64,000 nucleotides of DNA from Castellaniella denitrificans (lineage in GTDB: Bacteria > Pseudomonadota > Gammaproteobacteria > Burkholderiales > Burkholderiaceae_B), in assembly GCF_042653765.1 (NCBI RefSeq), contig NZ_JBHSEZ010000029.1:248001-312000 (forward strand), given 5' to 3'. Made by a program: the position numbers and the translations under genes. Of the stretch, positions 32,167-41,962 are shown in pieces. Position 1 is the stretch's first letter, and each line of letters begins with the position of its first letter. Below the pieces are notes generated by a model. It did no database searches and was not told the origin of the DNA. It saw only the letters and a program-made list of their open reading frames with translations.

Positions 32167-35046
32167 ATGTCCACGGAACAAGAACTCCAGTCCAATTCCT
32201 ATTTGTTCGGCGCCAACGCGCCCTACGTAGAAGACCTCTACGAAGCCTATCTCGACAATCCGGGTTCCATTCCGGACCAATGGCGCTCCTACTTCGATCA
32301 GTTGCAGCACCAGCCCGCCGCCGACGGCCGCGAAGCCACCCGCGACCAGGCCCACGCCCCGATCGTCGCCTCCTTCGCCCAGCGCGCCCGCGAAAACGCG
32401 TTCCAGATCCGTCCCGCGCAGGCCTCCGACCAGGCCCTGGCCATCGCCAGCAAGCAGGTCTACGTCCAGTCGATCATCGCCGCCTACCGCTCGCTGGGCT
32501 CGCGCATCGCCCAGCTCGACCCCCTGAAGCGCCGCGACCGTCCGGAAATCCCGGAACTGGACCCCGCCTTCTACGGCCTGTCCGAGGCCGACCTGGACCA
32601 GATCTATTCGGCCACGAACACGTATTTCACCAAGGCCGACACGATGACCATGCGGGACATCCTCAAGGCCCTGCGTGACACGTACTGCCGCAACGTCGGC
32701 GCCGAATTCATGCACATCTCCGATCCGGCGGTCAAGCGCTGGATCCAGGAACGCCTGGAATCCACGCTGGGCGTGCCCGAGCTCTCCGTCGACGAAAAGC
32801 GCAACATCCTGCGCCAGGTGACCGAGGCCGAAGGCCTGGAACGCTTCCTGCACACCAAGTACGTCGGCCAGAAGCGCTTCTCCCTGGAAGGCGGCGAAAG
32901 CTTCATCGCCTCGATGGACGAGGTCGTGAACCATGCCGGCGAGAACGGCGTCCAGGAAATCGTCGTGGGCATGGCCCACCGCGGCCGCCTGAACATGCTG
33001 GTCAACATCATGGGCAAGATGCCCGGCGACCTGTTCGCCGAATTCGAGGGCAAGCACGCCCAGTCCCTGAGCGACGGCGACGTCAAGTACCACAACGGCT
33101 TCTCCAGCGACCTGTCCACGCGCGGCGGCCCGGTCCACCTGTCGCTGGCCTTCAACCCCTCGCACCTGGAAATCGTCAACCCGGTGGTCGAAGGCAGCGT
33201 GCGCGCCCGCCAGGACCGCCGCGGCGACTCGGTCGGCGACCAGGTCCTGCCGGTGCTGGTGCACGGCGACGCGGCCTTCGCCGGCCAGGGCGTGGTGATG
33301 GAAACCCTGAACCTGGCCCAGACGCGCGGCTACGGCACGGGCGGCACGCTGCACATCGTCATCAACAACCAGATCGGCTTCACGACCTCCGACCCGCGCG
33401 ACACGCGTTCCACGCTGTACTGCACGGACGTGGTCAAGATGATCGAGGCGCCGGTCTTCCACGTCAACGGCGACGATCCCGAGGCCGTGGTCTTCGTCAC
33501 CCGCCTGGCCCTGGACTACCGCCAGCAGTTCAAGCACGACGTGGTCGTGGACATCGTCTGCTTCCGCAAGCTGGGCCACAACGAACAGGACACGCCGTCC
33601 CTGACCCAGCCGCTGATGTACAAGAGCATCGGCACGCACCCCGGCACGCGCAAGCTCTACGCCGACCGCCTGGTCGCCCAGGGCGTGCTGGCCGCGGACG
33701 AGCCCGACCTGCTGGTCAAGGACTACCGCCAGCTCATGGAAGACGGCCAGCGCACGGTCGAACCCGTCCTGACCGACTACAAGAACAAGTACTCCACCGA
33801 CTGGTCGCCGTTCCTGGGCGCCAAGTGGACGGACCACGCCGACACTGGCATCCCCCTGGCCGAGCTGACCCGCATCGGCGAACGGCTCACCCAGGTGCCG
33901 GACGGCTTCACCGTCCATCCGCTGGTCAAGAAGCTGCTGGCCGACCGCCTGGCCATGGCGCGCGGCGAGCATCCCGTGGACTGGGGCATGGGCGAGCACC
34001 TGGCCTTCGCCACCCTGGTGGCCAACGGCTACGCCATCCGCATCACCGGCCAGGATTCCGGCCGCGGCACCTTCACCCACCGCCACGCCGTGCTGCATGA
34101 CCAGAAGCGCGAGCGCTGGGACGACGGCACCTACGTGCCCCTGCAGAACGTGTCCGAGGGCCAGGCGCCGTTCACGGTGATCGACTCCGTGCTGTCCGAA
34201 GCCGCGGTGCTGGGCTTCGAATACGGCTACGCCACCGCCGAGCCCAACGTGCTGACCATCTGGGAAGCCCAGTTCGGCGACTTCGCCAACGGCGCCCAGG
34301 TCGTGATCGACCAGTTCATCTCGTCGGGCGAGGCCAAGTGGGGCCGCCAGTGCGGCCTGACGCTGATGCTGCCGCACGGCTACGAGGGCCAGGGCCCCGA
34401 GCACTCCTCGGCGCGCATCGAGCGCTTCCTGCAGCTGTGCGCGGACAACAACATGCAGGTCGTCCAGCCGACCAACGGCGCGCAGATCTTCCACGTGCTG
34501 CGCCGCCAGATGATCCGCCCCTTCCGCAAGCCGCTGGTCATCTTCACGCCCAAGTCGCTGCTGCGCAACAAGAACGCCACCTCGCCCCTGGAAGACCTGG
34601 CCACCGGCAGCTTCCAGCCCGTGATCGGCGAAGTCGACGCGAACATCGCGCCGGACGACGTGAAGCGCGTGCTGCTGTGCTCGGGCAAGGTCTATTACGA
34701 CCTGACGCACGCCCGCGCCGAGCAGGACCGCAAGGACGTCGCCATCCTGCGCATCGAGCAGCTCTATCCCTTCGCCCACAAGTCCTTCCAGGCCGAACTG
34801 CAGAAATATCCCAACGCCAAGGAACTGGTCTGGGTCCAGGACGAACCGCAGAACCAGGGGCCGTGGTTTTACGTGCAGCACCACCTGTACGAGAACATGA
34901 GCGACGGCCAGAAGCTCGGCTACGCCGGCCGCCCGGCCTCGGCCTCGCCCGCCGTCGGCTACCTGGCCAAGCACCAGGAACAGCAGCGCGCCCTGATCGA
35001 GCAGGCCTTCTCGGCCAAGCTCAAGAGCTTCTCGCTGATCAAGTAA
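32167..35046 (+). CDS. sucA: 2-oxoglutarate dehydrogenase E1 component
   Basis: Thiamine-diphosphate-dependent E1 subunit of the 2-oxoglutarate dehydrogenase complex (also called odhA), 959 residues. N-terminal SYLFGANAPYVEDLYEAYL is the E2-binding segment typical of OdhA. Further motifs: GMAHRGRLNMLVNI, HGDAAFAGQGVVMETL, DIVCFRKLGHNEQDTP and the C-terminal transketolase-like domain with GYEGQGPEHSSARIER. The start chosen is ATG 32167 (MSTEQELQ) after AGGTG, not the ATG four codons upstream. It begins the odhA-odhB-lpdA operon. Confidence 0.97.
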   Translation: MSTEQELQSNSYLFGANAPYVEDLYEAYLDNPGSIPDQWRSYFDQLQHQPAADGREATRDQAHAPIVASFAQRARENAFQIRPAQASDQALAIASKQVYVQSIIAAYRSLGSRIAQLDPLKRRDRPEIPELDPAFYGLSEADLDQIYSATNTYFTKADTMTMRDILKALRDTYCRNVGAEFMHISDPAVKRWIQERLESTLGVPELSVDEKRNILRQVTEAEGLERFLHTKYVGQKRFSLEGGESFIASMDEVVNHAGENGVQEIVVGMAHRGRLNMLVNIMGKMPGDLFAEFEGKHAQSLSDGDVKYHNGFSSDLSTRGGPVHLSLAFNPSHLEIVNPVVEGSVRARQDRRGDSVGDQVLPVLVHGDAAFAGQGVVMETLNLAQTRGYGTGGTLHIVINNQIGFTTSDPRDTRSTLYCTDVVKMIEAPVFHVNGDDPEAVVFVTRLALDYRQQFKHDVVVDIVCFRKLGHNEQDTPSLTQPLMYKSIGTHPGTRKLYADRLVAQGVLAADEPDLLVKDYRQLMEDGQRTVEPVLTDYKNKYSTDWSPFLGAKWTDHADTGIPLAELTRIGERLTQVPDGFTVHPLVKKLLADRLAMARGEHPVDWGMGEHLAFATLVANGYAIRITGQDSGRGTFTHRHAVLHDQKRERWDDGTYVPLQNVSEGQAPFTVIDSVLSEAAVLGFEYGYATAEPNVLTIWEAQFGDFANGAQVVIDQFISSGEAKWGRQCGLTLMLPHGYEGQGPEHSSARIERFLQLCADNNMQVVQPTNGAQIFHVLRRQMIRPFRKPLVIFTPKSLLRNKNATSPLEDLATGSFQPVIGEVDANIAPDDVKRVLLCSGKVYYDLTHARAEQDRKDVAILRIEQLYPFAHKSFQAELQKYPNAKELVWVQDEPQNQGPWFYVQHHLYENMSDGQKLGYAGRPASASPAVGYLAKHQEQQRALIEQAFSAKLKSFSLIK

Positions 35047-35085
35047 TCCGACCTCCCTCAAATACAGACAAAACGGAAAATCATC

Positions 35086-36282
35086 ATGGCCATTACCGAA
35101 GTCCTCGTTCCGCAGCTTTCCGAATCGGTGTCGGAAGCCACCCTGCTCAACTGGAAGAAGCAGCCCGGCGAAGCCGTGCAGGCCGACGAGATCCTGATCG
35201 AGGTCGAAACCGACAAGGTCGTGCTGGAAGTTCCGGCCCCGGCCTCGGGCGTGCTCTCCGAGATCGTCAAGGGCGACGGCAGCACCGTCACCTCGGGTGA
35301 AGTCCTGGCCCGCATCGACACCGCCGCCAAGGCGGCCGCCGCGCCGGCCCCGGCGGCCGCTCCCGCGCCGGCCGCCGCCGCCGAAGCCGCCAAGCCGGCG
35401 GCCAAGTCCTCGGTGGCGTCCCCGGCCGCCGGCAAGATCCTGTCCGAGAAGGGCATCGATCCCGCCACGGTCGAAGGCACGGGCCGCGCCGGCCGCGTGA
35501 CCAAGGCCGACGCCCTGAACGCCACGCAGGCTCCGGCGGCGCCCGCCACGCCGGCCGCTCCGGTGCCGGTCAGCCTGGACGGCCGTCCCGAGCAGCGTGT
35601 GCCCATGAGCCGCCTGCGCGCCCGCGTGGCCGAGCGCCTGATCCAGTCCCAGACGGAAAACGCGATCCTGACGACCTTCAACGAGGTCAACATGCAGGCG
35701 GTGATCGACCTGCGCAAGAAGTACAAGGATTCCTTCGAGAAGGAACACGGCGTCAAGCTCGGCTTCATGTCCTTCTTCGTCAAGGCGGCCGTGGCGGCGC
35801 TCAAGCGCTACCCGATCGTCAACGCCTCGGTGGACGGCAAGGACATCATCTACCACGGCTACTTCGACATCGGCATCGCCGTGGGCAGCCCGCGCGGCCT
35901 GGTGGTGCCCATCCTGCGCAACGCCGACCAGCTCAGCATCGCGGAAATCGAAAAGCAGATCGCCGACTTCGGCCAGCGCGCCCAGGCGGGCAAGCTGGGC
36001 CTGGAAGAGCTCACCGGCGGCACCTTCTCGATTTCCAACGGCGGCGTGTTCGGTTCGATGCTCTCGACCCCGATCATCAATCCGCCCCAGTCGGCCATCC
36101 TCGGCATCCATGCCACCAAGGACCGTCCGGTCGTGGAAAACGGCCAGATCGTGATCCGCCCGATCAACTACCTGGCCCTGTCCTACGACCACCGGATCAT
36201 CGACGGCCGCGAAGCCGTCCTGGCCCTGGTCGCCATGAAGGAAGCCCTGGAAGACCCGCAGCGCCTGCTGCTGGGCGTCTGA
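35086..36282 (+). CDS. sucB: Dihydrolipoamide succinyltransferase (2-oxoglutarate dehydrogenase E2)
   Basis: E2 core of the 2-oxoglutarate dehydrogenase complex, 398 residues (odhB). A single lipoyl domain at the N-terminus has the lipoylated Lys in VETDKVVLEV (about residue 43). An Ala/Pro-rich linker follows (about 78-110), then the E3-binding domain SVASPAAGKILSEKGIDP and the catalytic acyltransferase domain with the active-site SYDHRIIDGREAV. The gene starts 39 bp after sucA. Confidence 0.97.
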   Translation: MAITEVLVPQLSESVSEATLLNWKKQPGEAVQADEILIEVETDKVVLEVPAPASGVLSEIVKGDGSTVTSGEVLARIDTAAKAAAAPAPAAAPAPAAAAEAAKPAAKSSVASPAAGKILSEKGIDPATVEGTGRAGRVTKADALNATQAPAAPATPAAPVPVSLDGRPEQRVPMSRLRARVAERLIQSQTENAILTTFNEVNMQAVIDLRKKYKDSFEKEHGVKLGFMSFFVKAAVAALKRYPIVNASVDGKDIIYHGYFDIGIAVGSPRGLVVPILRNADQLSIAEIEKQIADFGQRAQAGKLGLEELTGGTFSISNGGVFGSMLSTPIINPPQSAILGIHATKDRPVVENGQIVIRPINYLALSYDHRIIDGREAVLALVAMKEALEDPQRLLLGV

Positions 36283-36305
36283 TCCCGGACCCGGCATAAA
36301 CCCCC

Positions 36306-36343
36306 GCGCGCGCCCGTTCAGGGCGCGCCCGGCGGGCGCGCGC
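36306..36343 (+). repeat. GC-rich stem-loop between sucB and lpdA
   Basis: GCGCGCGCCC (36306-36315) pairs perfectly with GGGCGCGCGC (36334-36343). Inside the 18-nt loop lies a smaller palindrome GGGCGCGCCC (36321-36330), so alternative folds are possible. It occupies the 98-bp spacer within the operon, with no T-run, so an mRNA stability or processing element is likelier than a terminator. Confidence 0.5.
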
Positions 36344-36380
36344 ATGGCGCGCGGCCCGCTCATTCATTCGAGAACTCATC

Positions 36381-37808
<1,428 letters not shown>

Positions 37809-37818
37809 GCCGCTGGCG

Positions 37819-38910
37819 ATGGATGTCAGCGCGTATTACGCGCAGGCCCTGCGCGAGCGGGGCTTCGTCGCCGACGAGGCCCAGCGCGCGGCGGTCGCGC
37901 GCCTGCAGCGGTACTATGACGACTGGATCGAGTTCAAGCGTCAGCGCTCCAACGGCCTGAAGAAGCTGTTCCTGCGCCCGGCCGTCCCGCGCGGGGTCTA
38001 CCTGTGGGGCGGCGTCGGGCGCGGCAAGAGCTTCCTGATGGACGCGTTCTACCTGACCGTGCCCGTCAAGCGCAAGGTGCGCCTGCATTTCCACGAGTTC
38101 ATGCGCGGGGTGCATCGCGAAATCCGCGCCGTCAGCGGCGAGGCCGACCCGCTGGACCACGTGGCGCGCCGGATCGCCGCGCGCTACCGCCTGATCTGCT
38201 TCGACGAGTTCCACGTGTCGGACGTGGCCGACGCCATGATCCTGTACCGGCTGCTGCTGCGCCTGTTCGAGCACGGCACGTCCTTCGTCATGACCTCGAA
38301 CTACGAGCCGTCCACGCTCTACCCGGACGGCCTGCACCGCGACCGCATCCTGCCGGCCATCGCCCTGATCCAGGAAAAGATGGACGTGATGAACGTGGAC
38401 GCGGGCGTGGACTACCGGCGCCGCACCCTGTCGCAGCTGCGCACCTACATCACGCCCATCGTGGCCGCGACTCACGACGAGCTGCGCTCGGCCTTCGAGC
38501 GCCTGGCCGACACCGCCGAACAGAAGCCCGTCCTCACCATCGAGAACCGCGAGATCCACGCCGTGGCGCTGGCCGGCACCGTGGTCTGGTTCGACTTCCA
38601 GGCCCTGTGCGGCACGCCGCGCTCGCAGAACGACTACCTGGACTTGGCCGACCGCTTCCAGACCGTGATCGTGTCCGACGTGCCGCGCATGAGCCCGCGC
38701 CAGGCCTCCGAGGCGCGCCGCTTCACCTGGCTGGTGGACGTGCTGTACGACCACAAGGTCAAGCTGATCCTGTCGGCCCAGTGCCCGGCCGATGAGCTAT
38801 ATACTCAAGGCCCGATGTCGAACGAATTTTCCCGCACCGTGTCGCGCCTGATGGAAATGCAGTCGCGCGAATACCTGGCCGAAACGCGCCGGGCCTCGGT
38901 CGTCCTGTAG
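37819..38910 (+). CDS. zapE: ZapE/AFG1-like ATPase
   Basis: AAA-type ATPase of 363 residues. ZapE associates with the constriction ring during cell division in E. coli; mitochondrial AFG1 relatives act in protein quality control. Walker A GGVGRGKSFLMD (about residues 60-71) and Walker B RLICFDEFHVSD (about 127-138) are intact; LHFHEFM and MTSNYEPSTLYPDGLHRD are family hallmarks. It starts 10 bp after lpdA, so it probably shares the operon, an arrangement common in this group. Confidence 0.93.
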   Translation: MDVSAYYAQALRERGFVADEAQRAAVARLQRYYDDWIEFKRQRSNGLKKLFLRPAVPRGVYLWGGVGRGKSFLMDAFYLTVPVKRKVRLHFHEFMRGVHREIRAVSGEADPLDHVARRIAARYRLICFDEFHVSDVADAMILYRLLLRLFEHGTSFVMTSNYEPSTLYPDGLHRDRILPAIALIQEKMDVMNVDAGVDYRRRTLSQLRTYITPIVAATHDELRSAFERLADTAEQKPVLTIENREIHAVALAGTVVWFDFQALCGTPRSQNDYLDLADRFQTVIVSDVPRMSPRQASEARRFTWLVDVLYDHKVKLILSAQCPADELYTQGPMSNEFSRTVSRLMEMQSREYLAETRRASVVL

Positions 38911-38943
38911 GGGCGGGATACGCCCCGGCCGCCTGGAAATCCC

Positions 38944-40293
38944 ATGAGCACACCCGTCACCCGCGTCCTGACCGGCATCACCCCGTCGGGCACCCCCCAC
39001 CTGGGCAATTACGCCGGCGCCATCCGCCCGGCGATCCAGGCCAGCGCCGAGCCGGGCGTGGACGCCTTCTTCTTCCTGGCCGACTACCATGCGCTGATCA
39101 AGTGCGACGATCCCGCGCGCATCGCGCGCTCGCGGCTGGAGATCGCCGCGACCTGGGTCGCGGCCGGCCTGGACACCGACCGCACGACCTTCTACCGCCA
39201 GTCGGACGTCCCGGAAATCCCGGAACTGTGCTGGATGCTGAACTGCGTCACGGCCAAGGGCCTGATGAATCGCGCGCACGCCTACAAGGCTTCCGTGGAC
39301 GCCAATGTCGCCAAGGGCGTCGAGCCGGACGACGGCGTCACCATGGGGCTGTTTTCCTACCCGGTGCTGATGGCCGCCGACATCCTGATGTTCAACGCCC
39401 ACCGCGTGCCGGTGGGGCGCGACCAGATCCAGCACCTGGAAATGGCGCGCGACATCGCCCAGCGCTTCAACCACCTGTACGGCCGGGGCGAGGACCTGTT
39501 CGTGCTGCCGGAAGTCCAGATCGACGAGGCCGTCGCCACGCTGCCGGGCCTGGACGGGCGCAAGATGTCCAAGAGCTACGACAACACCATCCCCCTGTTC
39601 GAAGGCGGGGCGAAGGCGCTGAAGGCGGCCGTGGCGCGGATCGTCACCGATTCGCGCCTGCCCGGCGAGCCCAAGGACGCCGAGGGCTCGCACCTGTACA
39701 CGCTGTACCAGGCCTTCGCCACGCCGGCGCAGGCGGCGGATTTCCGCGTCGCGCTGGAAGGCGGCCTGGGCTGGGGCGAGGCCAAGCAGGCGCTGTGCGA
39801 GCGGATCGAGGCCCAGATCGGGCCGATGCGCGAGCGCTACGCGGAACTGATGGCCCATCCGGAACGGATCGAGGACATCCTGCTGGCCGGCGCGGCTAAG
39901 GCCCGGCGCATCGCCACCCCCATGATGGCCCGCCTGCGCGAGGCCGTGGGCCTGCGCATGGCCGCCGGCGTCGGAGCCGGCAGCGCGTCGCGCGCGGCCG
40001 GGACGGCCGGCGCCGCGCGCGCCGGCCACGCGCGGATCGTGTCCTTCCGGGACGAGGATGGCCGGTTCCGCCAGCGCCTGTTCGGCGCCGACGGCGCCGA
40101 GCTGCTGCTGTCCGAGCCCTTCGGCGATCCCAAGGTCCTGAACAGCCTGGGCCGCTCCTTCGCCGGCCGCGACCTGTCGGGCCTGGCGGCTGCGGCCGAC
40201 GGCCATGTCGACCTGGAGGCCGACGGCCTGCGCTGGGCGCGCGTCTCGGCGGATCGCCTGGAGGCGGTCCGGGAAGCCCTGGCGCAGATCTGA
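38944..40293 (+). CDS. trpS: Tryptophanyl-tRNA synthetase with C-terminal extra domain
   Basis: Class Ic aminoacyl-tRNA synthetase charging tRNA-Trp. The catalytic domain carries the HIGH-like motif PSGTPHLGNYAG near residue 14 and the KMSKS motif GRKMSKSYDN near residue 202. At 449 residues it exceeds the E. coli enzyme by more than 100. After the normal C-terminus (about 335) there is an Ala/Gly linker, then a domain of about 85 residues beginning RIVSFRDEDGRFRQRLFGAD. Long TrpS proteins of this type occur in betaproteobacteria; the role of the added domain is unknown to me. Confidence 0.95.
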   Translation: MSTPVTRVLTGITPSGTPHLGNYAGAIRPAIQASAEPGVDAFFFLADYHALIKCDDPARIARSRLEIAATWVAAGLDTDRTTFYRQSDVPEIPELCWMLNCVTAKGLMNRAHAYKASVDANVAKGVEPDDGVTMGLFSYPVLMAADILMFNAHRVPVGRDQIQHLEMARDIAQRFNHLYGRGEDLFVLPEVQIDEAVATLPGLDGRKMSKSYDNTIPLFEGGAKALKAAVARIVTDSRLPGEPKDAEGSHLYTLYQAFATPAQAADFRVALEGGLGWGEAKQALCERIEAQIGPMRERYAELMAHPERIEDILLAGAAKARRIATPMMARLREAVGLRMAAGVGAGSASRAAGTAGAARAGHARIVSFRDEDGRFRQRLFGADGAELLLSEPFGDPKVLNSLGRSFAGRDLSGLAAAADGHVDLEADGLRWARVSADRLEAVREALAQI

Positions 40294-40301
40294 ACGCCCG
40301 T

Positions 40302-40322
40302 GCGGCCCGGGTCCGGGGCCGC
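40302..40322 (+). terminator. Weak hairpin after trpS
   Basis: GCGGCCC, a 7-nt loop, GGGCCGC. It lies 8 bp after the trpS stop codon, followed by GCGCCGGAATTTCGTCTGTTT, where the T-run is broken. It could be a weak or Rho-assisted terminator before the porin gene. Confidence 0.35.
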
Positions 40323-40364
40323 GCGCCGGAATTTCGTCTGTTTGATCGATAGGATGTGCTTCAA

Positions 40365-41048
40365 ATGAAATCGAGTGTGTTCCTCGCGGCTGCCCTGGCC
40401 GCTTCCGCGCTGGCCGCGCCCCTGCCGTCCCATGCCGGATCGCCGAGCTTCAATCTGGGCGCGGTTTCGCTGTACAAGGACCGGGGGGTCGACCAGGACG
40501 GGCGCAACGAATCGGTGCGTCCGGCCATCCAGGGCGGGGTGGATTACGACTTCGACAGCGGCTTCTACGTCGGCAACTGGAATTCGACGGGCCGCTTCGG
40601 CGACGCCGACCTGGAAGTGGACGCCAAGGGCGGCTACCGGGCGCAGTTGTCCAAGGACCTGGGGATCGACGCCGGCTACATCCATTATTTCTATCCCGGC
40701 GAAGGCTCGCGCAATTCGGGCGAGGTCTACGCGGGCCTGAAATACCAGCGCCTCGGATTCAAGGTCTATCGCGGCGTGCGCGAGGACGTCAACAAGAACG
40801 ACATGTACTACCGGGTGAACTATGCCCACCCGCTGATGGACAAGCTGGACGTGACGCTCGGCGCGGGATACCAGACCTACGACGCATCCAGCCTGCGCAA
40901 CAAGCTCGACTACAGCGTCGGCCTGGATTACGCCCTGGGCAAGAACCTGACGCTGTCGGGCTCGGTCGCGGGCGCCAACCGCCGGCACGACGTGGACGAC
41001 GGCTCGCGCGACGCGCGCTTCATCGTGGGGGCCGGCGCCCGGTTCTAG
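40365..41048 (+). CDS. TorF family putative porin
   Basis: Outer-membrane protein of 227 residues from the TorF/Gcw_chp family. A signal peptide ends at about residue 24 (PLPSHAGSP). The mature part is rich in alternating beta strands, such as SFNLGAVSLYKDRGVDQDG, VDYDFDSGFYVGNWNST, LEVDAKGGYRAQLSKDLGIDAGYIHYFYP and a terminal Phe in FIVGAGARF. Transported substrate unknown. The start is the ATG at 40365, 9 nt after AGGAT, not the one three codons earlier. Confidence 0.85.
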   Translation: MKSSVFLAAALAASALAAPLPSHAGSPSFNLGAVSLYKDRGVDQDGRNESVRPAIQGGVDYDFDSGFYVGNWNSTGRFGDADLEVDAKGGYRAQLSKDLGIDAGYIHYFYPGEGSRNSGEVYAGLKYQRLGFKVYRGVREDVNKNDMYYRVNYAHPLMDKLDVTLGAGYQTYDASSLRNKLDYSVGLDYALGKNLTLSGSVAGANRRHDVDDGSRDARFIVGAGARF

Positions 41049-41094
41049 GGCCCGCGTCCGGAGGCGGCGGCCGGCATCCCGGCGCCCGGGCCGC

Positions 41095-41934
41095 TCAGCT
41101 GTCCAGCCGCACGGTCTTGGCCTCGACGCGGCCGCGCAGCCATTCCAGGGCCAGCAGCAGGGCGGTGGAGAACAGGATCAGGATCGTGGCCACGGCGGCG
41201 ATCACCGGGCTGATGTTCTCGCGGATGCCGGTGAACATCTGGCGCGGCAGGGTGACCTGCTCGGGACCGGCCAGGAACAGCGTGATGACGATTTCGTCGA
41301 AGGCGGTGGCGAAGGCGAACAGGGCGCCGGCGATGACGCCGGGCGCGATGATGGGCAGGGTCACGCGGAAGAAGGTCTGGACCGGGCCGGCGCCCAGGCT
41401 GTAGCTGGCGCGCAGCAGGTTGGGGTCGAAGCCCTGCAGCGTCGCCGACACGGTGGTGACCACGAAGGGCGCGCCGATCGCGGCCAGGGCCAGGATCAGG
41501 CCGCTGTAGCTGTTGACCAGGCCGTAGGGGGCGAAGAACAGGTAGATGCCCAGGCCGGTCACCACCAGCGGCACGATCATCGGCGAGATCAGCACGGCCA
41601 TCAGCAGCCCTTTGCCGCGGAATTGCACCCGGTGCAGGCCGGCGGCGGCCAGCGTGCCCAGGACGGTGGCCAGCAGGGTGGCGGCGGGGGCGATGATGAA
41701 GCTGTTGGCGGTCGCCCGGGCCCAGTCGTCCGAATGGAACAGGGTCTGGTACCAGCGCAGCGAGAACGATTCGATCGGATAGAGCAGCATCGAACTCTGG
41801 TTGAACGACAGCGGCACGATCACCAGGATCGGCAGCAGCAGGAACACCAGGATCAGCGCGCACAGGATGCGCAGCGCGTAATGCCAGGCGCGTTCTCCCA
41901 GGGACAGGTAGGGCGGAAATTCGGTCGTGAACAT
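41095..41934 (-). CDS. ABC transporter permease, PotC-like (polyamine/spermidine-putrescine type)
   Basis: Inner-membrane permease of 279 residues with about six helices. It has the cytoplasmic coupling (EAA) motif in ASYSLGAGPVQTFFRVTLPI, and PotC/YdcV-like segments ILVIVPLSFNQSS and FDEIVITLFLAGPEQVTLPRQMF. It forms the channel with the PotB-like permease 28 bp upstream. The cluster order is gabT, ATPase, binding protein, PotB-like, PotC-like, all on the minus strand. Substrate is probably a polyamine or omega-amino acid. Confidence 0.9.
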   Translation of the reverse strand: MFTTEFPPYLSLGERAWHYALRILCALILVFLLLPILVIVPLSFNQSSMLLYPIESFSLRWYQTLFHSDDWARATANSFIIAPAATLLATVLGTLAAAGLHRVQFRGKGLLMAVLISPMIVPLVVTGLGIYLFFAPYGLVNSYSGLILALAAIGAPFVVTTVSATLQGFDPNLLRASYSLGAGPVQTFFRVTLPIIAPGVIAGALFAFATAFDEIVITLFLAGPEQVTLPRQMFTGIRENISPVIAAVATILILFSTALLLALEWLRGRVEAKTVRLDS

Positions 41935-41962
41935 GGTCGTGTCCTTTCAGGGCCTGCCCGGA

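Noticed and set aside
35340..35400. Repeat-rich tract in sucB
   Set aside because: It encodes the flexible Ala/Pro linker of the E2 protein, an ordinary feature.
32089..36363. 1424-codon open frame on the minus strand opposite sucA and sucB
   Set aside because: It spans two well-identified genes and their spacer on the other strand, and its translation has no recognisable domain.
40341..40354. FNR-like half site TTTGATCGATAGGA before the porin gene
   Set aside because: Only one half site (TTGAT) matches; the second half is poor.
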